Shown here in pieces: positions 1 through 7,804 of a stretch of DNA of 64,000 bases. The position numbers and the translations under genes are program-made. The notes beneath the pieces are model-generated. The model worked only from the letters and a program-made list of their open reading frames with translations, made no database searches and was not told the DNA's origin. The first letter of the stretch is position 1. Each line of letters starts with the position of its first letter. Origin of the DNA: Streptomyces sp. NBC_00448 (GTDB lineage: Bacteria > Actinomycetota > Actinomycetes > Streptomycetales > Streptomycetaceae); NCBI RefSeq assembly GCF_036014115.1, contig NZ_CP107913.1, positions 5,883,501 to 5,947,500 of the forward strand, written 5' to 3'.

Positions 1-204
1 CTGATCGACAAGGCCGGGTTCACCAAGGGGTACGGCACCGGGCCGGCCCGGATCTCCACGAAGCACACGCTGGCGCTCACGAATCGTGGTGCGGCCACCA
101 CGGCTGATCTGCTGGCGCTCGCCCGTGAGGTCCGTGACGGCGTCCACGACGCGTTCGGCGTCACGCTGGTCAACGAGCCGGTATTCGTCGGCACGGCTCT
201 CTGA
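1..204 (+). CDS. murB: UDP-N-acetylmuramate dehydrogenase, C-terminal end (partial)
   Basis: The last 67 residues of MurB, the flavoenzyme that reduces UDP-GlcNAc-enolpyruvate to UDP-MurNAc in the cytoplasm for peptidoglycan synthesis. The reading frame is open from base 1 and ends at TGA 202-204. The segment GFTKGYGTGPARISTKHTLAL and the terminal NEPVFVG match the family's C-terminal domain; the Glu of NEP aligns with the catalytic glutamate that protonates the substrate. The start and FAD-binding domain lie outside the window. Placement just upstream of the add-aspC-secE region is as in other streptomycetes. Confidence 0.9.
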   Translation: MIDKAGFTKGYGTGPARISTKHTLALTNRGAATTADLLALAREVRDGVHDAFGVTLVNEPVFVGTAL

Positions 205-357
205 CCGCCGGGGCCTGACCGCCGGGGCTTGACCGCCCGTGCTGCCCCGTCCTGCCGGTTCCCGGACCTCGCGGTCGTGATGGGTGGCGCGCGAAAGCTC
301 TCCCCCAGAGCTTCGCCTGGGAGGTACCCCCACGTGCCCCCCAGGGACCCCGGAGGG

Positions 358-1392
358 TCAGGGGGCCGCCCACCGGGTGATGCCTGACAGGAGGCGGTCG
401 CGGACGTCCTTGGGGGCGCGGGAGGCCCGGACCGACTGGCGGGCCAGCTCCGCCAGTTCGGGGTCGGAGAAGCCGTGGGCGTCGCGGGCGAGGTCGTACT
501 GGGCGGCGAGGCGGGAGCCGAAGAGGAGGGGGTCGTCGGCGCCGAGGGCCATGGGCACGCCGGCGTCCCAGAGGGTGCGCAGGGGGACGTCCTCGGGTTT
601 GTCGTAGACGCCGAGGGCGACGTTGGAGGCCGGGCAGACCTCGCAGGTGATCCCGGAGTCGGCGAGGCGGCGCAGCAGGTAGGGGTCCTCGGCGGCGCGG
701 ACGCCGTGCCCGACCCGCTGGGCGTGCAGGTCGTCGAGGCAGTCGCGGACGCTGGAGGGCCCGGACAGCTCGCCGCCGTGCGGTGCGGCGAGCAGGCCGC
801 CCTCGCGGGCGATGGCGAAGGCCCGGTCGAAGTCCCTTGCCAGGCCGCGCCGTTCGTCGTTGGACAGGCCGAAACCGATCACGCCCTGGTCGGCGTAGCG
901 GACCGCGAGGCGGGCCAGGGTGCGGGCGTCCAGCGGGTGCTTCATCCGGTTGGCGGCCACGATGACGGCCATGCCCACCCCGGTGTCGCGGGAGGCGGTC
1001 CGCACCGCGTCGAGGATGATCTCGATGGTGGGGATCAGCCCGCCGAGCCGGGGCGCGTACGAGGTCGGGTCGACCTGGATCTCCAGCCAGCCGGAGCCGT
1101 CGGCGGCGTCCTCCTCCGCGGCCTCGCGCACCAGCCGCTGGATGTCCTCGGGCGTGCGCAGGCAGGAGCGGGCGATGTCGTAGAGCCGCTGGAAGCGGAA
1201 CCAGCCGCGCTCGTCGGTGGCGCGCAGCTTCGGGGGCTCGCCCGAGGTCAGCGCCTCCGGCAGGTGCACGCCGTGCTTGTCGGCCAGCTCCAGCAGAGTG
1301 GTGGGCCGCATGGACCCGGTGAAGTGCAGATGCAGATGTGCTTTGGGCAGCTCGCGGATCTCGCGTGCCGTCGTCCCTACCTCGCGTGCCAT
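358..1392 (-). CDS. add: Adenosine deaminase
   Basis: A 344-residue purine-salvage enzyme that deaminates adenosine or deoxyadenosine to inosine. The N-terminal metal motif is HLHLHFTGS (residues about 19-27). HGVRAAEDP near residue 214 and the late ALGADDPLLFG carry the remaining zinc-ligand and catalytic His and Asp residues. Length is normal for bacterial adenosine deaminases. ATG is at 1390-1392. It is convergent with murB and followed upstream by aspC on the same strand after about 140 bases. The related aminodeoxyfutalosine deaminases cannot be fully excluded, but the motif set is that of Add. Confidence 0.88.
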   Translation of the reverse strand: MAREVGTTAREIRELPKAHLHLHFTGSMRPTTLLELADKHGVHLPEALTSGEPPKLRATDERGWFRFQRLYDIARSCLRTPEDIQRLVREAAEEDAADGSGWLEIQVDPTSYAPRLGGLIPTIEIILDAVRTASRDTGVGMAVIVAANRMKHPLDARTLARLAVRYADQGVIGFGLSNDERRGLARDFDRAFAIAREGGLLAAPHGGELSGPSSVRDCLDDLHAQRVGHGVRAAEDPYLLRRLADSGITCEVCPASNVALGVYDKPEDVPLRTLWDAGVPMALGADDPLLFGSRLAAQYDLARDAHGFSDPELAELARQSVRASRAPKDVRDRLLSGITRWAAP

Positions 1393-1533
1393 CTGTAGAT
1401 CCTGCTATACGTCGGCCCCCGCCCGGAACCATTTTCTCCGAACGGGGGCTTGCCCGAAAACGCGAACGGGTGCGAACGGGCACGGAAGGCGCGCGAAACG
1501 CGCCCGGAAGCGGAGGGCGCCGAACCAGCCGAA

Positions 1534-2784
1534 CTAGTCGGTGGCCTCGCCGAGCAGCTTCTGAATCCGGGAGACGCCCTCGACCAGGTCCTCGTCGCCG
1601 AGCGCGTAGCTCAGCCGCAGGTAGCCGGGCGTGCCGAACGCCTCACCGGGCACCACCGCGACCTCGGCCTCGTCGAGGATCAGGGCGGACAGCTCCACCG
1701 AGGTCTGCGGGCGCTTGCCGCGGATCTCCTTGCCGAGCAGGGCCTTCACCGACGGGTAGGCGTAGAAGGCGCCCTCGGGGACCGGGCAGAGCACGCCGTC
1801 GATCTCGTTGAGCATCCGGACGATGGTCTGCCGGCGGCGGTCGAACGCGGCGCGCATCTCGGCGACCGCGGACAGGTCGCCGCTCACCGCGGCGAGCGCG
1901 GCGACCTGCGCCACGTTGTTGACGTTGGAGGTGGCGTGCGACTGGAGGTTCGCGGCGGCCTTGACCACGTCCTTGGGGCCGACGATCCACCCGACCCGCC
2001 AGCCGGTCATCGCGTACGTCTTGGCGACGCCGTTGACCACCAGGCACTTGTCGCGCAGCTCGGGCACGATCGCGGGCAGCGAGGTGAACTTCGCGTCGCC
2101 GTAGACCAGGTGCTCGTAGATCTCGTCGGTGAGCACCCACAGGCCGTGCTCGACCGCCCAGCGGCCGATCTCCTCGGTCTCGGCCTCGCCGTACACCGCG
2201 CCGGTCGGGTTCGACGGGGAGACGAAGAGCAGCACCTTGGTCCGCTCGGTGCGGGCCGCCTCCAGTTGCTCGACCGACACGCGGTAGCCGGTGGTCTCGT
2301 CGGCGACGACCTCGACCGGCACGCCGCCCGCGAGCCGGATCGACTCGGGGTAGGTGGTCCAGTACGGAGCGGGCACGATGACCTCGTCGCCCGGGTCGAG
2401 GATCGCGGCGAACGCCTCGTAGATCGCCTGCTTCCCGCCGTTGGTGACCAGGACCTGCGAGGCGTCCACCTCGTAGCCGGAGTCGCGGAGCGTCTTGGCG
2501 GCGATGGCGGCCTTCAGCTCGGGCAGGCCGCCGGCCGGCGTGTAGCGGTGGTACTTCGGGTTCCGGCACGCTTCCACGGCCGCCTCGACGATGTAGTCGG
2601 GGGTGGGGAAGTCGGGCTCGCCGGCGCCGAAGCCGATCACCGGACGCCCGGCGGCCTTGAGGGCCTTGGCCTTGGCGTCCACGGCCAGCGTCGCGGATTC
2701 GGAGATCGCCCCGATGCGGGCCGATACCCGCCGGTCGGTGGCGGACGGTGCGGAGGGTGTGGCGGAGGGAGTGGCTGCGCTCAT
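1534..2784 (-). CDS. aspC: PLP-dependent aspartate aminotransferase
   Basis: A 416-residue class I aminotransferase that moves the amino group between aspartate and 2-oxoglutarate. Visible signatures are GFGAGEPDFPTPDYI near the N-terminus, SPSNPTGAVY (carboxylate-binding Asn), TDEIYEHLVYG (cofactor-contacting Asp and Tyr), and NGVAKTYAMTGWRVGW with the Schiff-base Lys. The ATG at 2782-2784 is chosen over an upstream in-frame start because the family begins with a short Ser/Thr/Ala-rich leader before RRVSARIGAISES. It diverges from tRNA-Trp and secE. Prephenate or other keto-acid specificity cannot be excluded by sequence reading alone. Confidence 0.9.
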   Translation of the reverse strand: MSAATPSATPSAPSATDRRVSARIGAISESATLAVDAKAKALKAAGRPVIGFGAGEPDFPTPDYIVEAAVEACRNPKYHRYTPAGGLPELKAAIAAKTLRDSGYEVDASQVLVTNGGKQAIYEAFAAILDPGDEVIVPAPYWTTYPESIRLAGGVPVEVVADETTGYRVSVEQLEAARTERTKVLLFVSPSNPTGAVYGEAETEEIGRWAVEHGLWVLTDEIYEHLVYGDAKFTSLPAIVPELRDKCLVVNGVAKTYAMTGWRVGWIVGPKDVVKAAANLQSHATSNVNNVAQVAALAAVSGDLSAVAEMRAAFDRRRQTIVRMLNEIDGVLCPVPEGAFYAYPSVKALLGKEIRGKRPQTSVELSALILDEAEVAVVPGEAFGTPGYLRLSYALGDEDLVEGVSRIQKLLGEATD

Positions 2785-2862
2785 GACTGCATCGTCCCAG
2801 ACCCGGCCCGGGCCCGGCACCTGTGTTGGCCGGGCCCGTTCGGCTCTTTCGGGTGCAAGGCG

Positions 2863-2892
2863 TTCGACGGGGCGGCCCGGACCACGTACACT
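2863..2892 (+). promoter_or_regulatory. Candidate promoter for tRNA-Trp / secE
   Basis: TTCGAC (2863-2868) and TACACT (2887-2892) are separated by 18 bases, and the -10 matches the housekeeping sigma consensus well. Transcription would begin about 50 bases before tRNA-Trp. A short inverted repeat, CGTACCG-TTG-CGGTACG, follows at 2915-2931. The -35 match is weak. Confidence 0.35.
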
Positions 2893-2947
2893 CATCGGTC
2901 GGTGGCCTTCCCGTCGTACCGTTGCGGTACGTTGGGGGTGTCAGCGT

Positions 2948-3020
2948 AGGGTCGTAGCTCAATTGGCAGAGCACTGGTCTCCAAAACCAGGGGTTGTGGG
3001 TTCGAGTCCCTCCGACCCTG
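2948..3020 (+). tRNA. trnW: tRNA-Trp (anticodon CCA)
   Basis: A 73-nt cloverleaf. The acceptor stem pairs AGGGTCG (2948-2954) with CGACCCT (3013-3019), with discriminator G3020. The anticodon stem CTGGT/ACCAG (2974-2978/2986-2990) encloses the loop CTCCAAA, so the anticodon is CCA at 2981-2983. The T arm contains GGTTCGAGTCC. No CCA tail is encoded. The position directly before secE-nusG is conserved in streptomycetes and the two may be cotranscribed. Confidence 0.97.
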
Positions 3021-3126
3021 CTCCACACGTCCGACGGTGGGCGTGGGCGCAGGTAGCAGACAGAAGCACTCGCCGTACCGCGCGACGGGCGCGGCATGGC
3101 CACGACCCGGAGTCAGGTGAGGACGA

Positions 3127-3408
3127 GTGACTGAGATCACGGACTCCGTTGAGGTCCCTGCTGAGGACGACAAGGAGACCGACAAGAAGCCCCGCCGCGG
3201 TGGTAAGCGCGGTAAGAAGGGCCCGCTCGGTCGTCTCGCGCTCTTCTACCGTCAGATCGTCGCCGAACTGCGCAAGGTCGTCTGGCCGAGCCGCAATGAC
3301 CTGTCGACGTACACCACTGTGGTGATTGTGTTCGTTGTCGTCGTCATCGCGTTCGTCAGCGTGGTTGACTACGGTTTCGAGAAGCTTGTCTCGTACGTCT
3401 TCGGATGA
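3127..3408 (+). CDS. secE: Preprotein translocase subunit SecE
   Basis: A 93-residue inner-membrane subunit of the SecYEG channel that clamps SecY. A charged, Lys/Arg-rich N-terminal tail (about 1-40) precedes FYRQIVAELRKVVWPSRNDL, the conserved amphipathic SecE motif, and one transmembrane helix follows (about residues 58-88, Val/Ile-rich). This is the usual length for actinobacterial single-helix SecE. The start is GTG at 3127, preceded by AGGTGAGGA. nusG follows after about 90 bases. Confidence 0.96.
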   Translation: MTEITDSVEVPAEDDKETDKKPRRGGKRGKKGPLGRLALFYRQIVAELRKVVWPSRNDLSTYTTVVIVFVVVVIAFVSVVDYGFEKLVSYVFG

Positions 3409-3497
3409 GCCTTCCCTCGTAACCGCGGCCCGCTCCGGATTCCACGGCGGCGAGCCGTATGTCCCACCCTTTGAGAAGTCAGGAAGAAGCAGTCACC

Positions 3498-4496
3498 GTG
3501 TCTGACCCGAACGTGCACGATGCCGACGTCGCCGACGAGTCCGTGCAGGACGAGGACTCCGCACTCGACATCGTCGACGCTGCCGACGGCGACATCGACG
3601 AGGCCGAGGCTGCGGACCTGGCCGCGGGGGAGCCTGTCGAGCAGGGCGCGGTGCACGACGTGGCCCCCGAGGCCCCCGAAAAGGCCGAGGAAGCCGCTGA
3701 CGACGACCTGGGCCAGGCGGACGCGGTAGCCGCGAACGCCGCCGCTCACGCCGAAGAGGCTGACGACGAGGCCGCGGCCGAGGACGAGGTCGAGGACGAC
3801 GAGGCGGAGGACGGCGCTGAGGACGACGCCGACGCCGAGGAGGCCGCTGACGCTGACGCCGACGCTGCCCCCGCCGCCGAGCCGGTCGACGCGGTCGCCG
3901 CGTTCCGCGAGGAGCTGCGCACGCTGCCCGGCGAGTGGTACGTCATCCACACCTACGCCGGCTACGAGAACCGCGTGAAGTCCAACCTTGAGCAGCGCGC
4001 CGTCTCGCTCAACGTCGAGGAGTACATCTACCAGGCCGAAGTGCCCCAGGAAGAAGTAGTCCAGATCAAGAACGGCGACCGGAAGACCATCCGGCAGAAC
4101 AAGCTCCCCGGCTACGTTCTGGTCCGCATGGACCTCACCAACGAGTCCTGGGGCGTCGTCCGCAACACCCCCGGCGTCACCGGCTTCGTCGGCAACGCCT
4201 ACGACCCCTACCCGCTGACGCTGGACGAGATCGTCAAGATGCTCGCCCCCGAGGTGGAGGCCGCGGCCGAGGCCGCGGCGATCGCCGAGGGCACCGCCCA
4301 GCCGCGCAAGGTCGAGGTCCAGGTGCTGGACTTCGAGGTCGGCGACTCGGTCACCGTCACCGACGGCCCCTTCGCCACCCTCCAGGCGACGATCAACGAG
4401 ATCAACCCGGACTCCAAGAAGGTCAAGGGCCTGGTCGAGATCTTCGGCCGCGAGACCCCGGTCGAGCTCAGCTTCGACCAGATCCAGAAGAACTAG
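3498..4496 (+). CDS. nusG: Transcription termination/antitermination protein NusG
   Basis: A 332-residue elongation factor binding the RNA polymerase clamp. The first 130 or so residues form a very acidic Asp/Glu/Ala-rich extension typical of streptomycete NusG. The NGN domain starts at LPGEWYVIHTYAGYENRVK, and the C-terminal KOW domain is VGDSVTVTDGPFATLQATI onward. GTG 3498 is chosen because AGGAAG at 3481-3486 is well placed; an in-frame ATG 39 bases upstream lies before that site and would add 13 unconserved residues. A strong terminator follows at once, and the usual neighbour rplK is displaced by 8 kb. Confidence 0.95.
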   Translation: MSDPNVHDADVADESVQDEDSALDIVDAADGDIDEAEAADLAAGEPVEQGAVHDVAPEAPEKAEEAADDDLGQADAVAANAAAHAEEADDEAAAEDEVEDDEAEDGAEDDADAEEAADADADAAPAAEPVDAVAAFREELRTLPGEWYVIHTYAGYENRVKSNLEQRAVSLNVEEYIYQAEVPQEEVVQIKNGDRKTIRQNKLPGYVLVRMDLTNESWGVVRNTPGVTGFVGNAYDPYPLTLDEIVKMLAPEVEAAAEAAAIAEGTAQPRKVEVQVLDFEVGDSVTVTDGPFATLQATINEINPDSKKVKGLVEIFGRETPVELSFDQIQKN

Positions 4497-4510
4497 CCCC
4501 ACCCGCCTTC

Positions 4511-4559
4511 CGAAAGAACCCCCGGCCCACGGATTTCCGTAGCCCGGGGGTTCTTTGGC
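4511..4559 (+). terminator. Intrinsic terminator after nusG (first copy)
   Basis: AGAACCCCCGG pairs with CCGGGGGTTCT, with a second inner stem ACGGA/TCCGT, and TTCTTT follows. Bases 4515-4559 are identical to 5045-5089, so the element occurs twice, exactly 530 bases apart. Confidence 0.85.
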
Positions 4560-4582
4560 ATGCGGGGTCGTACGATCGCACG

Positions 4583-5035
4583 GTGAGCTACGACATCTAC
4601 TTCGTACCGGCTCGGTCGGAGTACTCCTGGGACGAGATCATGGAGGAACGGGAAGCTGCGGCGGACCTGTCCCGGGGAGTCCCGGCGGCCCTCGTCGAAG
4701 CGTGGGACCGCATCACACCTCAGGTGGAGGCCATCACGGGTGAGCTCGAGCTTTCGCGGAGTGCGGATGCGCTTCAGTTGAGCGAGGAAGGCACGGGCAT
4801 CGACCTGGCGATCTTCGATGACGAGGTCAGCCTGGCCGTTCCGTATTGGCACGACGGGGACGGGGCCGCTCGGGTCTTCCGCACGATCATGGCCATCGTT
4901 TCGGTGGTCGAGCGGGAGACCGGACTCGTGGCCTTCGACCCACAGACCCAGAAGCGGTTCCTGGCGTCGGTCGAGGCCGCCGTCTCCGTCATGTCGGCCA
5001 ACACGCGGGATCTCCGCAGCCGTTACGGAGATTGA
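4583..5035 (+). CDS. Hypothetical protein lying between duplicated terminators
   Basis: A 150-residue soluble protein starting MSYDIYFVPARSEYSWDEIME, with no signal peptide, membrane segment or motif that I recognise. The first residues resemble small streptomycete proteins of unknown role that begin with SYD-Y-hydrophobic strands. There is no convincing ribosome-binding site. A TACGAT box at 4571-4576 lies seven bases before the GTG, so a leaderless transcript is possible. The gene and its upstream region fill the 530-base interval between two identical terminators, which suggests it was inserted or duplicated in. Its function is unknown. Confidence 0.7.
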   Translation: MSYDIYFVPARSEYSWDEIMEEREAAADLSRGVPAALVEAWDRITPQVEAITGELELSRSADALQLSEEGTGIDLAIFDDEVSLAVPYWHDGDGAARVFRTIMAIVSVVERETGLVAFDPQTQKRFLASVEAAVSVMSANTRDLRSRYGD

Positions 5036-5044
5036 CGTCATGGC

Positions 5045-5089
5045 AGAACCCCCGGCCCACGGATTTCCGTAGCCCGGGGGTTCTTTGGC
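5045..5089 (+). repeat. Second copy of the nusG terminator (45-bp perfect direct repeat)
   Basis: All 45 bases match 4515-4559. After one mismatch (A/G) a further seven bases match. It forms the same hairpin followed by TTCTTT and serves as the 3' end of the orphan gene at 4583-5035; on the other strand it lies downstream of the esterase gene. Confidence 0.95.
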
Positions 5090-5138
5090 GTGCGGGGGTT
5101 CTTCGGGTGGCGCGTGGGCGGTCAGGACGCGTGGGTGG

Positions 5139-5936
5139 TCAGGAGGCGTCGGTGGTCAGGACCGGGAGGTAGCCGTCGGCGTGGCCGGTGGCGGTGGGGT
5201 GGTAGGACTCCCAGGTCGGGCTGATGACCAGGGAGTGCAGCCAGTCGTCGCCGGAGCACAGCTCGTGGCCGTTGAAGGTGGTGCGCACGTCGCCGAAGGT
5301 GAAGCCGTGCGCGGCGGCGCGGGCGGAGATGGTGGAGTCGAGCAGGTCGGCGGCCTCGTTGAGCTTGTTGTGCTTGGTCGAGGAGAGGCCGAGGCAGAGC
5401 GTGTTGAGCTTGTAGAGGTGCGGGTAGTCGAGGACGACGACCTTCGCGGAGGGCGCCTTCGAGCTGATCGCGCTGTACACGGCGTCCAGCCGGCCGGGAA
5501 GCGTGTTCTGGATGTAGCTCTCGGCGGTGTTGACCCGGCTGACGCAGGTGTCGTCGGACCCGGTCACGCAGGTGGTGATCACGTCGGAGAAGCCCGCGTC
5601 ATCGCCGCCGACGGTGAGGCTCACCAGACCGGTCGAGGCGTTCAGAGAACCGAGCTGGTTGTTGATCACGTCCGTGGTCACCGCACCGGAGCACGCGGCG
5701 AACGTGAACGAGGACGGGCTGTGCGCGCCGGCCCACAGGGCAGGGTAGGCGCTGTTGCTCCGGTGGCAGTCACCACTGGAACTGATGTAGTTTCCGGCGC
5801 CGTTGCCGGCCGCGTACGAGTCGCCCAGTGCGACGTACGCCGGTCCGGCAGCTTGTGCCGGTGCCGCCAGCAACATCGCTGCCACCAGGGCGAATGCCAC
5901 GGCGGCAAGGGCGGTCAGGGACTTGGTCAGTCTCAC
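5139..5936 (-). CDS. Secreted SGNH/GDSL-family esterase or lipase
   Basis: A 265-residue exported hydrolase. A Sec signal peptide (RLTKSLTALAAVAF onward, cleavage near APAQA-AGP) precedes YVALGDSYAAGNGAG, which is block I with the nucleophilic Ser. LTVGGDDAGF occupies the block III position, where GGND is usual, so the oxyanion Asn is replaced by Asp. The C-terminal SYHPTATGH carries the Asp/His-type block V histidine. Cys pairs suggest disulfides. GTG 5934-5936 is chosen because it gives a proper signal peptide. The best comparison is streptomycete extracellular GDSL lipases; the substrate is unknown. Confidence 0.88.
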   Translation of the reverse strand: MRLTKSLTALAAVAFALVAAMLLAAPAQAAGPAYVALGDSYAAGNGAGNYISSSGDCHRSNSAYPALWAGAHSPSSFTFAACSGAVTTDVINNQLGSLNASTGLVSLTVGGDDAGFSDVITTCVTGSDDTCVSRVNTAESYIQNTLPGRLDAVYSAISSKAPSAKVVVLDYPHLYKLNTLCLGLSSTKHNKLNEAADLLDSTISARAAAHGFTFGDVRTTFNGHELCSGDDWLHSLVISPTWESYHPTATGHADGYLPVLTTDAS

Positions 5937-6152
5937 GAAACCTCCAAGGGCAGGATCGCTGCGACACCTTGGTACCGCGCGGTAGCTTCGCTTGGGAAGT
6001 GTCCATGCCAAGAATTCTCCCCGCGTAGACCTGAGTGTCAGTCAGTGGTACCCGAGAAGCAGGTGTGTTGGGGAGCGGCACGTGAGACGCGTGGGGGCGT
6101 ACTGGGGTGTTAGGGGGTCGTGCTGGGGTACGGGGTTGCGGCAGGGCGATGC

Positions 6153-6231
6153 CGGGCGCCGTGCCGACGGTTCAGACTGGGGTGCGAGCTTGCGGGAGTG
6201 CGCCAAAACGGGCGCCGTGCCGACGGTTCAG
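6153..6231. repeat. 23-bp direct repeat overlapping a gene end
   Basis: Bases 6153-6175 and 6209-6231 are identical (CGGGCGCCGTGCCGACGGTT then CAG), 56 bases apart. The right copy covers the last codon and the stop of the DUF1707 gene (stop complement TCA at 6228-6230). The right copy is also half of a stem (CCGACGG-TTCAG-CCGTCGG, 6220-6238). The rest of the 291-base gap before the esterase shows no gene. Confidence 0.9.
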
Positions 6232-6860
6232 CCGTCGGTCCGCTGCTTGCGGCGGGAGACCACTTCGGTGAACGACCGCCGGGGCGGCCGCGCGGTGATG
6301 TCGCCGCCGCGGGACTCGCCGGCCAGCCGTACCCGCAGGATCGTCGGGCTCTCCGGCTCGGCCGGGCGGATCTTGATCTCGCCGCTGCCGCGTTCCAGCC
6401 CGTCGGTGTCGACGACGATCCCCGGCCTGGTCACCAGCAGCAGGTTCCCGCCGACCCGCAGATTGAGGTCCACGTCAAGGGTGTTGTGGGTGATGACCGC
6501 GGCCGTGAAGTCGAGCTTCGCCTCGCAGAACATCAGCCGGATCTCCATCCGGCGCGGCACCAGCCAGCGGCCGGCCCGTGAGACGTCCCCGAACCGCTGG
6601 TCGATCCGGATCAGCTCGGCGGCCTGCGGCGGCATCCCGTCCGAGGGCAGATCCGCGGTGAGCCGGGCGAGTTCGCCGACGGTGCGCGAGGACAGCGCGG
6701 CGTCCAGCCGCTCGTCCAGCTCCTCCGCGGTGATCCGCCCGTCGCCGGCGGCCACTTGGAGGATCTCCACGACCTGGTCCCGTTCCCTGTCGGACGCCCG
6801 CAGATCCGGCGCCGCACTTCGCCCGGGTACTCCGTCGACGGGCCCGGCTTCATCAGTCAT
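6228..6860 (-). CDS. DUF1707 domain protein with LiaF-like C-terminal region
   Basis: A 210-residue cytosolic or peripheral protein. Residues about 17-70 are a DUF1707 domain: DLRASDRERDQVVEILQVAA then GRITAEELDERLDAALSSRT, with the typical ADLP end. Residues about 90-195 are beta-rich (FCEAKLDFTAAVI, VDLNLRVGGNLLLVTRPGIVV), like the cell-wall-stress LiaF C-terminal fold. There are no transmembrane segments. The family is common in streptomycetes and its role is unknown. ATG 6858-6860. Confidence 0.8.
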   Translation of the reverse strand: MTDEAGPVDGVPGRSAAPDLRASDRERDQVVEILQVAAGDGRITAEELDERLDAALSSRTVGELARLTADLPSDGMPPQAAELIRIDQRFGDVSRAGRWLVPRRMEIRLMFCEAKLDFTAAVITHNTLDVDLNLRVGGNLLLVTRPGIVVDTDGLERGSGEIKIRPAEPESPTILRVRLAGESRGGDITARPPRRSFTEVVSRRKQRTDG

Positions 6861-6907
6861 GCGGGCAATTCTGCTGCGCGGGCCGAGGCTCGGGCAACGT
6901 ACGGCGT

Positions 6908-7569
6908 TCAGGTGCAGCGGGTGAGTTCCAGGGCGAGTTGGGAGGCGAGGAACCAGGGCGCCGCCTCCCGGTCGCCGTAGGGCATGTACGTGTCCGCGGA
7001 GTTGACCAGGGCGCCGGTGGGGGAGGGGGTGACGAAGCCGCCGAAGACGCCCCAGACACGGGGTTTGCGGGAGCGGACGTAGAGGGGCGCCGCGAGGTGG
7101 GGGCAGTGGCGTACGGCCAACTCCGCGCAGGGGTGGCAGATCGGCGGCTTCGTGGTCAACGTGCCCTCGATCGGCTCCGGTTCGGCGCCGCCCTCCTCCC
7201 GCGGCGGCGCGGCCGGGATCAGAAAGAGCCAGCCCTTGGCCGTACGGTCCGCCGGCCCCCGCACACCTGGCACAACTTGCACAGCGCGGCGACCCGTTGG
7301 CGGTGGGAGCTCATGGCCCGGTAGTCGGGCCGCCCGGCCCCCACGGCCTCACTCATCCGCGCCCACAGCACCCCGTGCCCGTCCCGATCCGCGGCGACCT
7401 CGTCCTCGTACGCCAACCCCGAACCGTCCGGCTTCACGACCAGCCCCGCGGTGCTGACGGATTCCCCGGTCCAGCGAGCCACATACGGCACGGGCAGCCG
7501 CCCCGGCCCCCACGTAAGGAGGGCGGGTGGGGCGGAGGTTGCGGAAGTGGTGGTGGAGGCAGCGGTCAT
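6908..7569 (-). pseudogene. Frameshifted gene for a protein with two Cys-x-x-Cys motifs
   Basis: Two overlapping frames together make one protein of about 220 residues. The first (from GTG or ATG near 7569) contains LTWGPGRLPVPYVARWTGES, GHGVLWARMSEA and DYRAMSSHRQRVAALCKLCQVCGG. The second continues PADRTAKGWLFLIP, PPICHPCAELAVRHCPHL and PRVWGVFGGF. The join is at a run of five C on the + strand (7256-7260); one more base would read QVCGGPADRTAKGWLF. I recall intact homologues of this shape in streptomycetes with no assigned function; the Cys pairs suggest a zinc-binding fold. It may be a true inactivation or a homopolymer sequencing error. Confidence 0.65.
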
Positions 7570-7733
7570 GGCGGGTCCTTCTCGGGGGGAGGGCGGGTGA
7601 AGTGGCTTCCGACCAGGGCCGATTGCCCTGACGGCCCTTCAATCGTCCGGCCACGGAAAACCCGAGAGCAAGCAAGTTCGTAAATTTCGCCCCGAACGGC
7701 ATATGTGTTGCCGTACGCTCCGAGTGACGGACG

Positions 7734-7746
7734 ACGGACTGTCCGT
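7734..7746. promoter_or_regulatory. 13-bp perfect palindrome, candidate operator
   Basis: ACGGAC-T-GTCCGT lies between the divergent frameshifted gene and the XRE regulator, upstream of a TAGACT -10-like box at 7777-7782. Its position fits an autoregulatory site for the XRE protein, but no binding data exist. Confidence 0.35.
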
Positions 7747-7804
7747 TAACGGCTCGGAGCTCTTGCGCCGAACTCGTAGACTCGGAACCTGGGGAGGCAG
7801 ACTC

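Noticed and set aside
2948..3020. tRNA-Trp as an integration site for a mobile element
   Set aside because: No integrase, no repeated tRNA 3' end and normal neighbours secE-nusG follow.
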